From Cristatella mucedo (taxonomy: Eukaryota > Bryozoa > Phylactolaemata > Cristatellidae): a stretch of 64,000 nucleotides of DNA. A program made the translations under genes and the position numbers. Below the pieces are notes generated by a model. That model searched no databases. It saw only the letters and a list, made by a program, of their open reading frames with translations, and had not been told where the DNA came from. How positions within the stretch are numbered: position 1 is the first letter of the stretch; the number at the start of each line of letters is the position of its first letter. Of this stretch, positions 11,651-22,875 are shown piece by piece. Location of the stretch: contig WPIO01000041.1 of the NCBI GenBank assembly GCA_009760855.2, positions 2,488,501 to 2,552,500 on the forward strand. Reading direction: 5' to 3'.

Positions 11651-12455
11651 CAATAACTTGCTGTGCGCATCCGTCCTTCATTCCAGCACGCCGAACTCCC
11701 TTACGGCATGCATTGTTGACATTCGCCTTTGGATATCAGCAAGCCCTCTCAAATTGTCTGACGAGAAGACTAATTACAAAGTTTTTAACGCTCACTTTTA
11801 TGTCCCTTCACTTTCTTGCTTCAACCGACCTACTCCGAACTACTTCGCAATCGGGCAATTCGGCATCGCAATACCCGCCTCCTGACTTGAGTCGTTTAGC
11901 CGTATCTCATGTCCTTCGGAGATCTTAACCTTGATGCTGTATGCTCCCAAAGGCTAGAGCTCCCTCCCTCCTGACTTCTCGACATCCGCCGACTTGGCGA
12001 AATTTAAAGGAAGCTAAAAACCCACAGCTCTCCACATCATTTGCTGGATACGTGTGTGAATCGTCCTTAATGTGCTTTTGCATACAGACACTGTGCATGT
12101 TGTCACTAACCAATTGACATGTCACCCGCATACCTTCAGCACACCCATGATCTAACTTCTCGTGAAACACCAGCAATGCTAAAAGATCCAAACCAATCTG
12201 AGTAAATGTAGGAGTGGGGAACGCCACACAATAAGCTGGGCACATATGTCTGAGCAATGCGACTGTCACAGCCTAATGGTTGCTCACTGATTCACCTTGA
12301 TTTTGGACACTGGCCCTAAGGATGATACTAGTTTGCTCTTACATGCTTGTCTATATACCGTGTGATTATTGATCCTCTCGGAGCCATTTGCTGGGCAGCT
12401 GAAAAGAGATTCACTTCCCTTAGGGTGATATACAAATATAATTATTATTAGATCG
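11650..12455 (+). mobile_element. Old, diverged LINE-A copy
   Basis: Recognisable as LINE-A by order: AACTCCCTTACGGCATG (ADDIRT region), the GACGAGAAGACTAATTACAAA (DDKTN) region, AGCTAAAAACCCACA, GACACTGTGCATG, and a tail with AGAGATT and ATTATTATTA at 12455. No frame survives. Parts may belong to a related subfamily. Confidence 0.6.
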
Positions 12456-12551
12456 CCGAGCATTCATGGACTGATCCATAATTTGAGATCAGAGCTGCTT
12501 CAAGGCAAAGGTCTTCGGGTTTGTGTACAACTTGCGTTCGTGACGTCAGCC

Positions 12552-12635
12552 GTAATAATAATAATAATAATAATATTGCACTTGATAAAGCACCCTCAGA
12601 GAACTTAATCTCTTTCTAGGCGCTTGACATTAGCA
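12552..12635 (-). mobile_element. LINE-A tail-only fragment
   Basis: (AAT)7-type run, CACTTGATAAAGCACCCTC, TAATCTCTTTCTAGGCGCTT. Nothing upstream of it is present. Confidence 0.76.
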
Positions 12636-12814
12636 TAGATACCGAAACACTCGAGCACAGAAAAGTGCTTCGATATGCAAGATAGCTCACGTCGGCGATG
12701 GATCCCTTCCACATGGCCAGCATGGACTCTGATGCCTGTTAAGTTCATTCCCATTAGCCAGTATTATTAAGTAGGCAACCAAACAGGATTCCTGCCAGAT
12801 TTGCAAAAGTAGCT

Positions 12815-13085
12815 CAGGCAGCCGACGAATTCAACGACAACTATTCTCCTGCTGCCAGTATGGCACATCCTTTCTAGCCATCCTGAGCTGCTACTTCCAT
12901 GCTACTCACTACTTAACTGCTCTCCTGACTCAGCTATGCTTCTCACTTTCTCTTTGTTTCGTGAGATGAAGTCTGTTGGTTACCGAATGCATATCGCAAG
13001 CCGCTTAGGCTGTGAGTTTCACTATAAAAACTCGCCTGCATAACACCCACATAGTCTTTGTGGAATTACAGGAGATACATTAGAC
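12815..13085 (+). mobile_element. LINE-B 3' fragment
   Basis: CAACTGCTCTCCTGACTC-type and GTGAGATGAAGTCTGTTGG blocks through TAACACCCACATAGTCTTTG to GGAGATACATT. It has only a short tail. Confidence 0.78.
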
Positions 13086-13293
13086 TCCTGCCTATCAAGC
13101 CAAGAGCCAGCAGGGAGACCACAACTACGCAAACGCACAGTATGCCGGTCTCAATTCGCAACTTTAGCCACGAATTGCATCAGACACAAAGAGGGCTCTT
13201 TACCAACTAATATTTACCGACTGTTCGTGCCCGAGCAACAGACTTTCAATAACAAGTATTCAGGCGTTCAATAATAAAACAAATGCTGGGTGT

Positions 13294-13299
13294 TTTATT
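13294..13299 (-). terminator. Poly(A) signal for the 13.5-14.3 kb minus-strand exon
   Basis: AATAAA on the minus strand, about 180 nt downstream of the stop codon of the terminal exon. Confidence 0.45.
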
Positions 13300-13475
13300 G
13301 GGCCAGCAAATACTAATAAAAACAAAATGACATAAATGCTCGATTCGGATAGAGTAAGTCCGGGTAAAGCACGATTGGCATCAACCAGCACTTACTTGTG
13401 GTTAATAACATTGAAGTGCTATAGTAGCAGCTCTAGCCGACTCGGCTTCCACTACCTCGATTAGTCACCACTTTT

Positions 13476-14313
13476 TCAAACCAGCATCTTTCGCAGCAAC
13501 GCTAAGGACAACTGTCTGGCTTTATCAAGCACAGCCTCGCGAGAATCTGGCTGGGTCTTCAGAGTGCGCTTAAACTTTCGGAGCCGGGCTATAGCAGGAG
13601 TTGTCTCGTCGCCACCCTTCTTGTAACGGCCCAGCTGTTGCACTATCTTGCACAGCTTGGTAACTGAATTTGATCCCTGGATGAGCTTTTTGACCTTGTG
13701 TCCTTTTGCCACAGACATCGTGAGCACTCGAGAAGAAACAGCATCGGACGACGACAGAGACGCAACCGCGTCACTTGCATCTGTCTCTCTGCTAATAAGA
13801 GCACGCTCTGTGCGCGACGTATTACGATGCTCTTCATCCTCATTCGACAGTTTGCATTCGATTGGCCCGTCAAGATCCTCCTCGGACGTCTGGACACTGC
13901 AAGCTGTTGTGTCTGCAGGGGATTCACCCGGAAGGTCCGTTCGATAGCTGTCAAATACTTTTCGCTTGATCGGCTTGCCAAGATCCTCGCGCATCAGGCC
14001 ACTGTAAGCTGTCGCATCGGCACCGGAGGCTTCATCCGCTTCAAGCTCCACGGTGAGATCGCAAGCTCTGTCGCTTGACAGTGTGCCCGTTAAAGGTCTC
14101 CCGATGGGTAAACTCCTGCCGATCGTGTCCTGAAAGTAATCATGCACGTAGTCAGCGTCACTAAGCTCAAAAACACAAGTACACAAACAGGAGACACAGT
14201 CGATGTCTACTACCTCGTGCATGGACGACCGGACAGCCGTTCTCGACGGCGTCGATGACGCTACAGGTGTCCTGATGCCATGGCCAGGCGTCAACGTTAT
14301 AGACGGCAGGTGA
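13476..14313 (-). CDS. Terminal exon of an unidentified minus-strand gene, with a TFIIS-N/IBD-like C-terminal segment
   Basis: On the minus strand a pyrimidine-rich acceptor (TTATTTTTTAG) ends at 14314 and opens a frame of about 278 codons. It runs to TGA at 13476-13478, and an AATAAA on the same strand lies at 13294-13299, about 180 nt past the stop, so this looks like a last exon. The protein is acidic and Ser/Thr-rich with a weak internal duplication: EDLGKPIKRK is echoed about 45 residues later by EEDLDGPIECK. The last 75 residues are basic and helical-looking (KLCKIVQQLGRYKK, IARLRKFKRTLK, LDKARQLSLALLRKML). The order LRK-F/H-K, then A-x-x-L, then hydrophobic helix resembles the end of TFIIS N-terminal (LW) or LEDGF integrase-binding-type domains. 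That comparison is by eye and weak. Upstream exons, beyond 14314 on this strand, were not found. Nuclear function is a guess from the basic and acidic composition. Confidence 0.55.
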
Positions 14314-15849
14314 CTAAAAAATAAGAGGGAGCACATGCATGGGTAGATAACAACAGATTGTAGATCGGAATGCCATTACTGACACCTCGAAGGCAGCCAA
14401 GTCAGCACAAATGACACAGCTCGCAGTCGTCAACGACCATTCACTGGGTTCAGGGCAGCTCATCCACAAAAGAAAAAAGAACAGCAATACTAATGATCAA
14501 CTGACAACTTAGAACTTACACTTTCTAGAAATCATGAAAGGGATAGAGTCAACATTTCTTCCTTTCACAGAATATGATTCAGCAAGTTGGATTTACAGCA
14601 GCTATACCACGAGAGGACTGATTGAGCTGTTTAGGACATTAAAGATTACTTGAGAATGCATAAAGTAGAATTGAAATGCCATTAATCTGTTTCAGACCCC
14701 CAAAAACACTACGATTTTTGTCACACGTTTTTAAATTAAAAAATGTACTTATAAATAACGAATATGGTTTTAAAAACAATATAATAGAATGTCTTGCAAT
14801 AAACATATTAATCCTTATGTACAGGAGTAACTTGGAGATCAGACGACTTGAAGATGCTAATAGAGTTAGAGGAGAAAGGCTGAAATGAATATCCGAATCT
14901 TATTCGCCGACTTTTGATCTTTTCACCGGGCTTTCCTAGCTTTCAGTTTATTGGCTAGGCGTTTCCGCGGACCAGCCGATTGTTGTCAGTTATGGTATGA
15001 ACTCTCATACGATGTTATTGCCTAAACAGAGTACAGTAGTATTTAACTGTTCCTGCTATTCCTGCTAGTCAGATTTAAGATTGGAATCTGGCTATCTTGT
15101 GCATCTAAACACCGCGATGGCTCGCTCGAGTCTGTATGGGAGCGAACCAACAGGCCTGCACTTGGCATCCCACCCGGGTCGTAGGGCAGAGTCTTGGAAC
15201 GTCGTTCGATGCACTATCCTTACTGGCCCTGAGTGACCACACCCAGTGTGACGTTCGGTTCGGCAACTAGCGGTGGAGTATCTGAAGCTGGTGCGTAACC
15301 CGAAATTTAGCTCGCAACTCAATGCAAAAATTCGGCCGAGAGACAGCTCGTATCTCGAAACACTAGCACGTAGAGAAACTCGTAAGCCGAGGTACCACTG
15401 TATACTCAAAACAGGGAACTCGGCAGAACATCGCAGCCTACCAGATAATCACAAGTGCCAGTCCATGGAAGATGGGCGATAAATATAGCAACACATCGAA
15501 GCAGACAGTGGGGAGTCGAAGCACATAGTTCAAGAACAGATCAACCTTGCAACTACTCGTGACTAATGATGGCAAGACTATACCCAACGACATTCATTGT
15601 CGCTATCTTCTACTTGAGGAAGGGGCAAAATAATGGCAAAACTTTACACACTAAGCAAAAACACCATCCCTTCCTATATCCGAGGGTGGGCAGGTTCTCA
15701 TTCGATAAAAGGCTGCCTCGGCCTGACGCAAGGGATTATTTAGAAAACAACTTTGCACGGAAAGCGAACTCCCAGAAGGCCAACTTTGTAGTTTCTATTC
15801 TTTCTGGCTGCACAAGATCACTCTCACACAAGGCAAAAAGGTCAAAGTT
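14314..15849. other. No gene recognised; upstream flank or intron of the minus-strand exon
   Basis: Should hold intron and perhaps earlier exons of the 13.5-14.3 kb gene, but none could be picked out. Confidence 0.35.
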
Positions 15850-16460
15850 CTCCAATGACGTCAACGGCCTGCACGACCGCACGTCAGCTTGCTCTCCCGA
15901 GCTGGTGGAGAAAGAAGAGCGGATGCAGACTGAGCTATGTCACGTACAGCTGCTCACTCGCAGGCCTCCGCTTCCCATCACGGCAAAGTGTGCGGGCAAA
16001 GCCTCGGCAGTCGTCGGCACTGCGCTCGGCCCACGCTCTGGCATCCGGTCGGGCCCCTCTGCGCAGCAGGGCGACCACGTGCTCGCTCGGACACGTGCTC
16101 GCTCGGACACGTGCTCGCTCATGACCCGCGAGAGACAGGACCGACGGCCACTGCGCACCTTCGACGACAGAGAGCAGTGTGAGGGCCGCCACACATCCGG
16201 CTCGAGTGTGCCGGCTGCTGCGGTGCAGCCTGCGCGTTCGAGGCCGAGCGGCCCAAGTGCTCGACGCGCGTATCGCTGGAAAATCCGAGGCAGAACGCGG
16301 AAGATGGGCGGCACCAACAGTCTCCGAGATTCGTATAGAGGCAGCAGCGGCGGCGGCCTGACCAATTCAACAGTGCAATGCACAGAAGCGGTGACCTTGT
16401 GTTGCCGGCGGCCTCCGGGGAAAGGGGGCGAAGATGGGGAAAGCAAACCGGCCGAGCTAG
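15850..16460. promoter_or_regulatory. CpG-rich island without an identified gene
   Basis: G+C- and CpG-rich, with long overlapping frames on both strands (a + frame covers 15566-16483) that look compositional. It includes a 16-bp minisatellite at 16081-16120. It could be the promoter of a gene on either strand, including the unidentified minus-strand gene whose last exon is at 13.5-14.3 kb. Confidence 0.4.
16081..16120. repeat. 16-bp tandem repeat, 2.5 copies
   Basis: The unit GCTCGCTCGGACACGT is repeated at 16081, 16097 and (partly) 16113. Confidence 0.9.
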
Positions 16461-16479
16461 TTGCTAATTTCGAGATATG

Positions 16480-17090
16480 CTAGCGTCCCGTCCAATGCAC
16501 TTTAGCACCCAGTTGATAACTGGCAAGTAAACAGCAGAGACCAAGCCAGCAACAAAGCCAGCACACCCAGCTGGAGCCGGCTAGAGCATTTGATCCACAA
16601 TGGTTCGCAGACGGCTGCACAATGCCACGGCTGAATGCCATTGAATGCCACTTCAGCCGGGCCATTGTTGTGGCCTGGGACATCCTCGAAAAATAGGGTG
16701 GGAGTTAAGCTCATACGAGCCTTAACTGCCCTTCAACACTGTCTCTCGGGTACAAAAGACAGACCGAACCGGCCACCAGCCGAACAGGCACACACCGACA
16801 CAGGTCAGTAGGCTAGCATCGCATTGCCGACAGGCAAGCATGAATCCGAGTATCACCAGCCTTCGGGGTTCGAGTCAGCATCAGCAGCTCGACCCTTCGC
16901 CTCCACACCTGATTCTCAGCCACCCAATCGAGCCGATCCGGTATCTCGATGGGAGATTTCAGAGCTTTGACGTCAGTGGGCAGCAGTCATTCATCCGAGG
17001 AGCCTTCGAAGAACAAGTGACCCCATGGTTCAATAATACGAGGCCCATTTATTTTCCAAATGCACACACTCCCTCTTAGAGATGCAATAG
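16480..17090. other. Unassigned; promoter-like stretch and an 80-codon ORF
   Basis: GGTACAAAAGAC at about 16750 resembles a weak TATA box. It is followed by CAGGTCAGTAGGC and an ORF at 16840-17079 (MNPSITSLRGSSQHQ...). This could be the leader and first codons of a gene or of an LTR element. No family recognised. Confidence 0.2.
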
Positions 17091-17410
17091 TCGAGCTACT
17101 AAGCTTTCGTTTCTATGTTGACCACATGCAGCTTATCTGGCCTTGATCCCTACTTGCCTTCCACCGAACTCTCTCTCTACTCCTCTGCCGCATGTATCCT
17201 GTTCATGCTTGGACAGCAACAAGCAAACATTTTCTGATTGAATGACAACAAAACCAGCTTACTGTTTATAGGTAAATCTTGCATTACTCGGAAATTAATG
17301 AAAAACCTAGCCTTCAAAATGAACTCGGCAAGAATATCTATTGTGGCATCTGGGCATCGTGTTCTAAAGTGACATTTCACTCTTCGACAACATCAGCTCC
17401 ATAATCGTCT
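17090..17410 (+). mobile_element. Diverged LINE-A-like fragment
   Basis: Collinear with the YADD-to-DDHISS region of LINE-A (TTTCTATGTTGACCACATGC, AATGACAACAAAACCAGC, TCTTCGACAACATCAGCTCC) but much more diverged than the adjacent 17.4-19.0 kb copy. An older insertion of the same or a related family. Confidence 0.6.
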
Positions 17411-18768
17411 GCACACTTGTCATCCGCCCAGTCTCCCTTCTACCATTCCTATCTAAGATACTGGAATGGGTCGTGGCAGACCAGCTGAACTCATATATTG
17501 AAACCTCAAACCTTGCTAGTAAGTTTCAGTCTGGCTTTAGAGCTAATCACTCCACAGAGTCAGCATTGCTTAGGGTGTACAACGACCTACCTAGGAATGC
17601 AGACATAGGTTGAGTGTCTCTGCTTGTTTTGCTCGATCTTTCAGCAGCTTTTGATACCATCGATCATAAAGTTCTTCTAGAGCGCCTCCCATCTCGCCTG
17701 GGCATCAAAGGCACTGCTCTGCAGTGGTTCAGGTCCTGTCTCAGTGGGAGACTCCAGAATATTGACGAGAATGGACAAAGATCATCTGAAGTACCTCTGA
17801 AATATGGAGTACCTCAGGGCTCCGTGCTAGGTCCGGTTCTTTTCACGGTTTATACTCTCCCTCTTGCTGATGTGATTGCCAAGCACAATATAGGCTTTCA
17901 CTTCTATGCGGATGACACTCAGTTGTACCTTTGCTTTGATCCCTCCCAGCCTTCGAGCACCTCAAATTCTCTAAACTCACTTGCTGCATGCGCTGATGAC
18001 ATCCGCACAAGGATGGCAGCAAATTTTCTGAAACTAAACGATGACAAAACTAGCTTACTAGTTATGGGCGAACCCAGTGTGATTCAGAGATTGGAAAGGC
18101 TGTCTCTCAAAATTGGCTCTGCCAGCATATCTCCTGTCGAATCAGCTCGAAATCTAGGTGTCATATTCCAAAGCGACCTCTCGTTAGACGACCATATCAG
18201 CTCCACAGTCAAATCTGCCTATTTTCAGCTTCATAACATTGCTAAAATTAGGGCTTGTTTAGATAAGGATACCACGTCTAAGTTGGTCCATGCATTCGTC
18301 AAAACTCGTCTCGACTTCTGCAACTCACTACTTACTGGCCTACCAGCATGTGCGATCAGGCGATTGCAGCTGGTGCAAAACTCTGCAGCTAGGCTTGTCT
18401 GTCGTGAGCGTCACAGTTGCCGCATTACTCCACTTCTCGCCGACCTGCACTAGCTACCAGTCAAGCAACGGATTGACTTCAAAGTTTTGCCACTTATTTT
18501 TAGGTCACTTCATTCATTGGCTCCAGCCTATCTCTCAGATCTACTCCCCCACCAGGCCAAACATCGTACTACCCGCTTTTCGGAATCCAACAGTCTACAA
18601 ATACCCCATACAAACCTCAAATCCTTTGGAGACCGTGCATTTAGTTCGTATGCTCCCAAAGCCTGGAACTCCCTCCCGACCTGCGTCAGAACATCCCCTG
18701 ACCTGACCACATTTAAAAAGAACTTAAAAACACACCTATTTAGGACAGCATTTTGTATGTCCCTGTGA
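17411..18768 (+). pseudogene. LINE-A reverse transcriptase ORF, broken
   Basis: Reverse transcriptase of the L2/CR1 type: LLDLSAAFDTIDHK, YGVPQGSVLGPVLF, FHFYADDTQLYLC, then the long C-terminal region (ESARNLGVIFQSDLSLDDH, SRLDFCN-like, RRLQLVQNSAARLVC) ending KAWNSLPTCVRTSPDL. It lacks endonuclease and N terminus. A TGA near 17613 and a TAG at about 18451 (where other copies have TGG) interrupt it. Residues 17614-18453 form one open block of 279 codons. Confidence 0.88.
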
Positions 18769-18990
18769 TTCGTCCTGTATGTGCTTATGCGTGCTGACAC
18801 TGTGCATGCTGCCACTAACCACATTTGCATGCTGACCCTGTGCATGTCACTGTTAACCATGTTATTCGTATTGTTTGTTTATCAAGCATAATATTACTCA
18901 CCATTCAATTGCATTTCCCTTTGCAGCAAATGTAAAGCGTCTAGAAAGAGATTGAGTTCTCTGAGGGCGCTTTATCAAGTGCATTATTAT
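17411..18990 (+). mobile_element. LINE-A, copy with most of the reverse transcriptase and full 3' end
   Basis: 5'-truncated in the reverse transcriptase (begins near the RPVSLLPFLSKILE block), runs through the 3' UTR, and ends with the conserved block (AAAGCGTCTAGAAAGAGA, GTTCTCTGAGGGCGC) and ATT repeats. It is the longest relatively clean LINE-A copy and was used as the reference for the others. Confidence 0.9.
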
Positions 18991-19104
18991 TATTAATTGT
19001 TCTGTCAGTGCTTAAACCTGCAGGCACCATGCAGTTATGCAACTATGAAATTGATATTTTTTTCCAAGCATATTTATAGTACCCAGAAAAAATTTAACAG
19101 CAAT

Positions 19105-19175
19105 AATAGTAATAGGTCGTTTCTATAGAGCCTTAAGAGAACTTAATCTCTATTCTGGCGCTTTTCAACTCACCG
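19105..19175 (-). mobile_element. SINE-1 3' part only
   Basis: CCTTAAGAGAACTTAATCTCT and TATTCTGGCGCTT with an A/T-rich AATAATAGTAAT end. The head is missing. Confidence 0.6.
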
Positions 19176-20504
19176 CAAGAGAGTCAGTAGCCAAGGAGTA
19201 GCAAAGTGCAAGGTATCAACAATGCAAAAGCAAGTAAGGAAAGCATACTAAAGCAAACATGAAGACTGCCGTGGCCACCGGTCAATAAGATCTATGGCAA
19301 GTAACAACCACGGAATCATACAGAGCATGCAAAGCACACACGCGAAACAAAACTGCGAGTTCACAATGGCAAAGGGAATGCTGACCGGAGCAGAGCAGAT
19401 CTGCCTTGAGCTGGCACCTGAAGGGCACCAGGTCATTGCACGATGACCAATTGTGATAAATAGATCGATAGAAAGTTCCAGACAGTCGGTGAACACGAGC
19501 TAAAGGCTCGATCATCAATTTAGTTCTGTAAAGGTGCGAGACAAATATTTTGTTCATAATAATATTGTTATCCTCTGCTTGTGATAAATGTAAAAAACCT
19601 GCATTGCCTAAGAGGGTGCAAGATGCTACAGAGAGAGAGTGAGAGAGAGAGAGAGACAGACAGACAGACACAGACAGACAGAGAGACAGACAGACAGAGA
19701 GACAGACAGAGAGACAGAGACAGAGAGAGACAGAGACAGACAGACAGAGAGAGATAGAGAGAGATAGAGAGAGACAAAGAGAGACAGACAGAGAAACAGA
19801 CAGAGAGACAGAGAGACAGACAGACAGACAGATGTACAATTAGAGCCTGCCTAAGGTGCAAATTGTTTCAAGGACCCTAAAAACCTCCCACAACCTGCCA
19901 CAGTGATACGTGTTCCAACTAAACCGAAGCAGGCAACAACTGAGTGAGCGAACCACAATTGTTACTATTATCCATTGTCGTATATAAACCGAGGCCGACA
20001 GCAGCCAAGCAAGAGGCGACGAGGCTGAATCGGCATACCCAGCCATTCAAGCCTGGCACGCCCGAATCTCTGTGTACCTTTTGTTGTCCGAAGCTGCGGT
20101 TTTGCTCTCAATGGACACGGGTAGAGACTGCGGCAAGCACACGCCGTCAGGAAGCTACAAAAAATGAAAAGAGTTTGTGCTAGCCTGCAAATGGACAAGC
20201 ATCAGGGTGTCACGTTAAGAGTGAACCACACAAACAAAGCATCTGATCGTTCTGCTTCTGATCGTTATAGATAGGGTTCCGTGGCAAGAACAAAAATGCA
20301 CACACTCATGCCGGCCGTAGCAAGCACTGCACGGGTTGCAAAGTGGATTCGTGCCAGGCCGATGCGACTCTTCGATGGTGCATCGGGGTAAACTGACATA
20401 TTACGTTCGGCCGGTAGCAGACAACTCGATCTCCAACTGTCAATGGGGCCGCACCTGTTCTTTTTAAGGGCCGGCCTGATGGGAAGTAGCAGTGCAGGCA
20501 CTGT
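19176..20504. other. No gene recognised
   Basis: Holds the GACA/GAGA satellite; the rest is unassigned. Confidence 0.4.
19630..19832. repeat. (GACA)n/(GAGA)n microsatellite
   Basis: About 200 bp of interspersed GACAGACA and GAGAGAGA, with GATAGAGA variants. Confidence 0.95.
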
Positions 20505-20790
20505 AATGTATGCAATGTAATGTAATTTATGTAATGCAATGGTTTTTTTAAATGTAATGTAACGTATCTCTGCCTGCAGCTCCACGAGGTCACAAAGACT
20601 ATGTGGGTGCCATGCAGGACAGCTTTGCATAGCACAATCACAGCCTAGGCGGCTTTCGGTACACATTCGGTAGCCAAAAGACTTCATCTCACACAACAAA
20701 GAGAAAGTGGGGTACTGCAGCCAGCCCGGCCGGATACTAGATACCAGCCACAAGACACGTCGCCACAATTCTGGCACGACGGCACCTCGT
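20505..20790 (-). mobile_element. LINE-B 3' fragment with long ATTAC-type tail
   Basis: The + strand begins with repeated GTAATGTAAT/ATGCAATG (20505-20565), then CTCCACGAGGTCACAAAGAC and CGGCTTTCGGTACACATTCG. Confidence 0.8.
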
Positions 20791-22057
20791 CTCGGCTTCG
20801 AGTCGATAGCACACTGCTCGTTAGCAGGCTAATTCGTACTGGCTTGGGAGGGGGGTTATCTCCCATGGTGCTCTCAAAGCTGTCTTTCGTCCTCCAGCAC
20901 TCATACCCGAGCCACTGAGTACTGGAAAAGAGCTATTAACGGCTAATTTTGAGCATTTCCGAGTTGTACAATAATGATGCTTTCAATAAATAATAGTGAC
21001 AGTACGAAGAATACTGGTGCATTTATATAGAATGCAACGGAATCCACTTTTAGACTTTGCACACAGAAAGCACAGGCGCGCACACACACACACCGTGTGA
21101 TTTGTCCTTTGTGTGCTTATGCATGCTGACACTAAGCATACTTGCATGCTGACCCTGTGCATGTAACCTCTGATCATGTTATGATAGTTGTTCATTTCGC
21201 ATGCTACCATTCGATCATGCTTGCTTTACAGCAAATGTAAAGTGCCTAGAATGAGTTCTCTGAGGGCGCTATAACAAATGCATTGCTATTAGTATTATTT
21301 ATTACACAGAGAGAAAGAAAAAGACATACTCAAAAGGAAGCATTCACATTAGTTGCAGCATGCATAGGCAAATGAAGTATAGGGATTGCTTGATGTCAAC
21401 TGGTAATGAGCTCCTGGCATTACTTGCACAGGAACTGAAGGCATGGTCTATGAAGGATTGTATATGTAGCCATACACTAGCTAGACACGTAGACAAGAGA
21501 CTATTAATTTATTATGCTTCCGCATACCCAGCCTGCTGGCGTAGCCATCAGCAGCTCAGACATTGTGAACAGTTTCTCATACAATGTTGAGAAGTGCAGC
21601 ATAAGCGATCTCACCATGATCCTGCAAATAAGAATGCATTCGTATGTTAGGCAGTTGTAGCAAGACATCATTCATGCAAGTACTTCTCTAACAGGATCAT
21701 CAAAGCTACATTAGAACAGCACGTCGGCCAAATGCATGCTCCATCACGTGACAGGACAGCACGAGCCTTAACAAAATTACACCTGTCTCACAATTCCGAC
21801 AGACGGTAAGTGGTCTACTAAAAACAAAGCTGGGACTCAAGCACTGCCACCCCTGGGCAGCCGTAAGCATTTACCATAAATGATCGGCCACGAACACAAT
21901 TGGTGGAAGAGAGGAGAGTGAGTTAACAAATGTCTAAAAAAGTACGGAGTAGAGCATGCACTTCTGCATGGCATGTCACAGGGCATCTCTCTTATCGCAA
22001 AAAGCCCCCAAGCAAAAGTGGTCATGTCAGTCTGCCTCACAAAATTAGAGTTGCCAG
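20791..22057. other. Mostly unassigned
   Basis: Contains the LINE-A fragment at 21096-21300. 21301-22057 has nothing recognisable. Confidence 0.4.
21096..21300 (+). mobile_element. LINE-A 3' UTR fragment
   Basis: Contains GATTTGTCCTTTGTGTGCTT, the paired GCATGCTGAC units, GCAAATGTAAAGTGCCTAG and the final GAGGGCGCTATA with a short ATT tail. Confidence 0.8.
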
Positions 22058-22130
22058 GCTGATGCTGAAGTTTCCGGGGTGCTGCTAAAGTTTCAGGTCT
22101 GCCGCTGAAGTTACTGGGCTGCTGCTGAAA
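22058..22130. repeat. Degenerate ~20-bp tandem repeat
   Basis: About four units of the form GCTG(A/C)TGCTGAAGTTTC-CGGG, for example GGCTGATGCTGAAGTTTCC, GTGCTGCTAAAGTTTCAGG, CTGCCGCTGAAGTTACTGG. Confidence 0.7.
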
Positions 22131-22189
22131 AATCTTCAGAGGTTTCCCATTGAGCGGTAAATTCGAGGCAAGACACTTCCTGCGCTCTG

Positions 22190-22580
22190 ACTTTAGGTGG
22201 GATAAGATTTAAGACGGGAGTGAAGGTAAGATGGGAGTAGCGTGGTGTGGCCGCTATGCTGTTGACAACAGACCAGACCATTTTCTGAGTCGTGCACCAG
22301 TCGCACATAATTAAGGGCAAAGGCCAGAAGTCCTGAATAAAGGTAACTTAAGTAACCCAGGCGCAATGTCACTAACGCTAACTGCTTAGTTGTGGTGCTA
22401 TTGTTTAACGCCCTACTGTCCCCAGCTGACTTCACTCGCCCAAGGACAAGTTGTTTTTCAACATCAGACCAAGATGACAAGAAGACGTCACTATGAAGCG
22501 ATGATAAACCAATCTTGAGCGCGAGGTCTTCTAGCTCAGGGGTGACACTAGGCTTGCACACAACTATTAGGATTGGTCTA
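22190..22580 (-). mobile_element. Old LINE-A fragment
   Basis: The minus strand reads VVCKPSVTPELEDLALKIG, then SGLLAFALNYVRLVHDSENG and HTTLLPSYLHS, which align with the GKPSVIQ...LKIGS and LPACAIRRLQLVHNSAARL...TPLLADLH parts of LINE-A. The long hydrophobic frame upstream of it is not part of the element. Confidence 0.65.
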
Positions 22581-22808
22581 AAGAACTGTATGAAAGGATA
22601 ACACGTGGATTTGCTTAACGGCACGATATTGCATCGAGTTTCTTCATAAAATAGCAAGATAAATAAAAAACTATACGAGAATGTAAGCAAAACCAGGAGA
22701 CTGCATATGAGAAAAGATAAAAAATAAGGAAACAGGGTGATCAATGCTGGGATGCATGGAGTCCGTTGGTTCAAGAGCCACTGGGTCTTAGGCCAGATGT
22801 AAAATCCA

Positions 22809-22875
22809 TATAATAATAATATATATAATAACATATAATATATAATAAAAATAATATATATATATATATATATAT
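22809..22875. repeat. AT-rich microsatellite
   Basis: ATAATAATATATATAATAAC-type sequence ending in an AT run. Confidence 0.85.

Noticed and set aside
15566-16483. Plus-strand frame of 305 codons
   Set aside because: Half of it lies in a CpG-rich island with equally long frames on both strands; no recognisable domain and no splice or start support.
16840-17079. Start of an LTR retrotransposon gag
   Set aside because: Only an 80-codon frame and a weak TATA-like motif; no primer-binding site, protease or integrase is seen.
19630-19832. CRISPR-like regular repeat
   Set aside because: Simple GACA/GAGA satellite without spacers, in a eukaryotic context.
22193-22834. Minus-strand 213-codon frame looking like a membrane protein
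   Set aside because: The hydrophobic half is A/T-rich intergenic sequence, and the rest is a decayed LINE-A.
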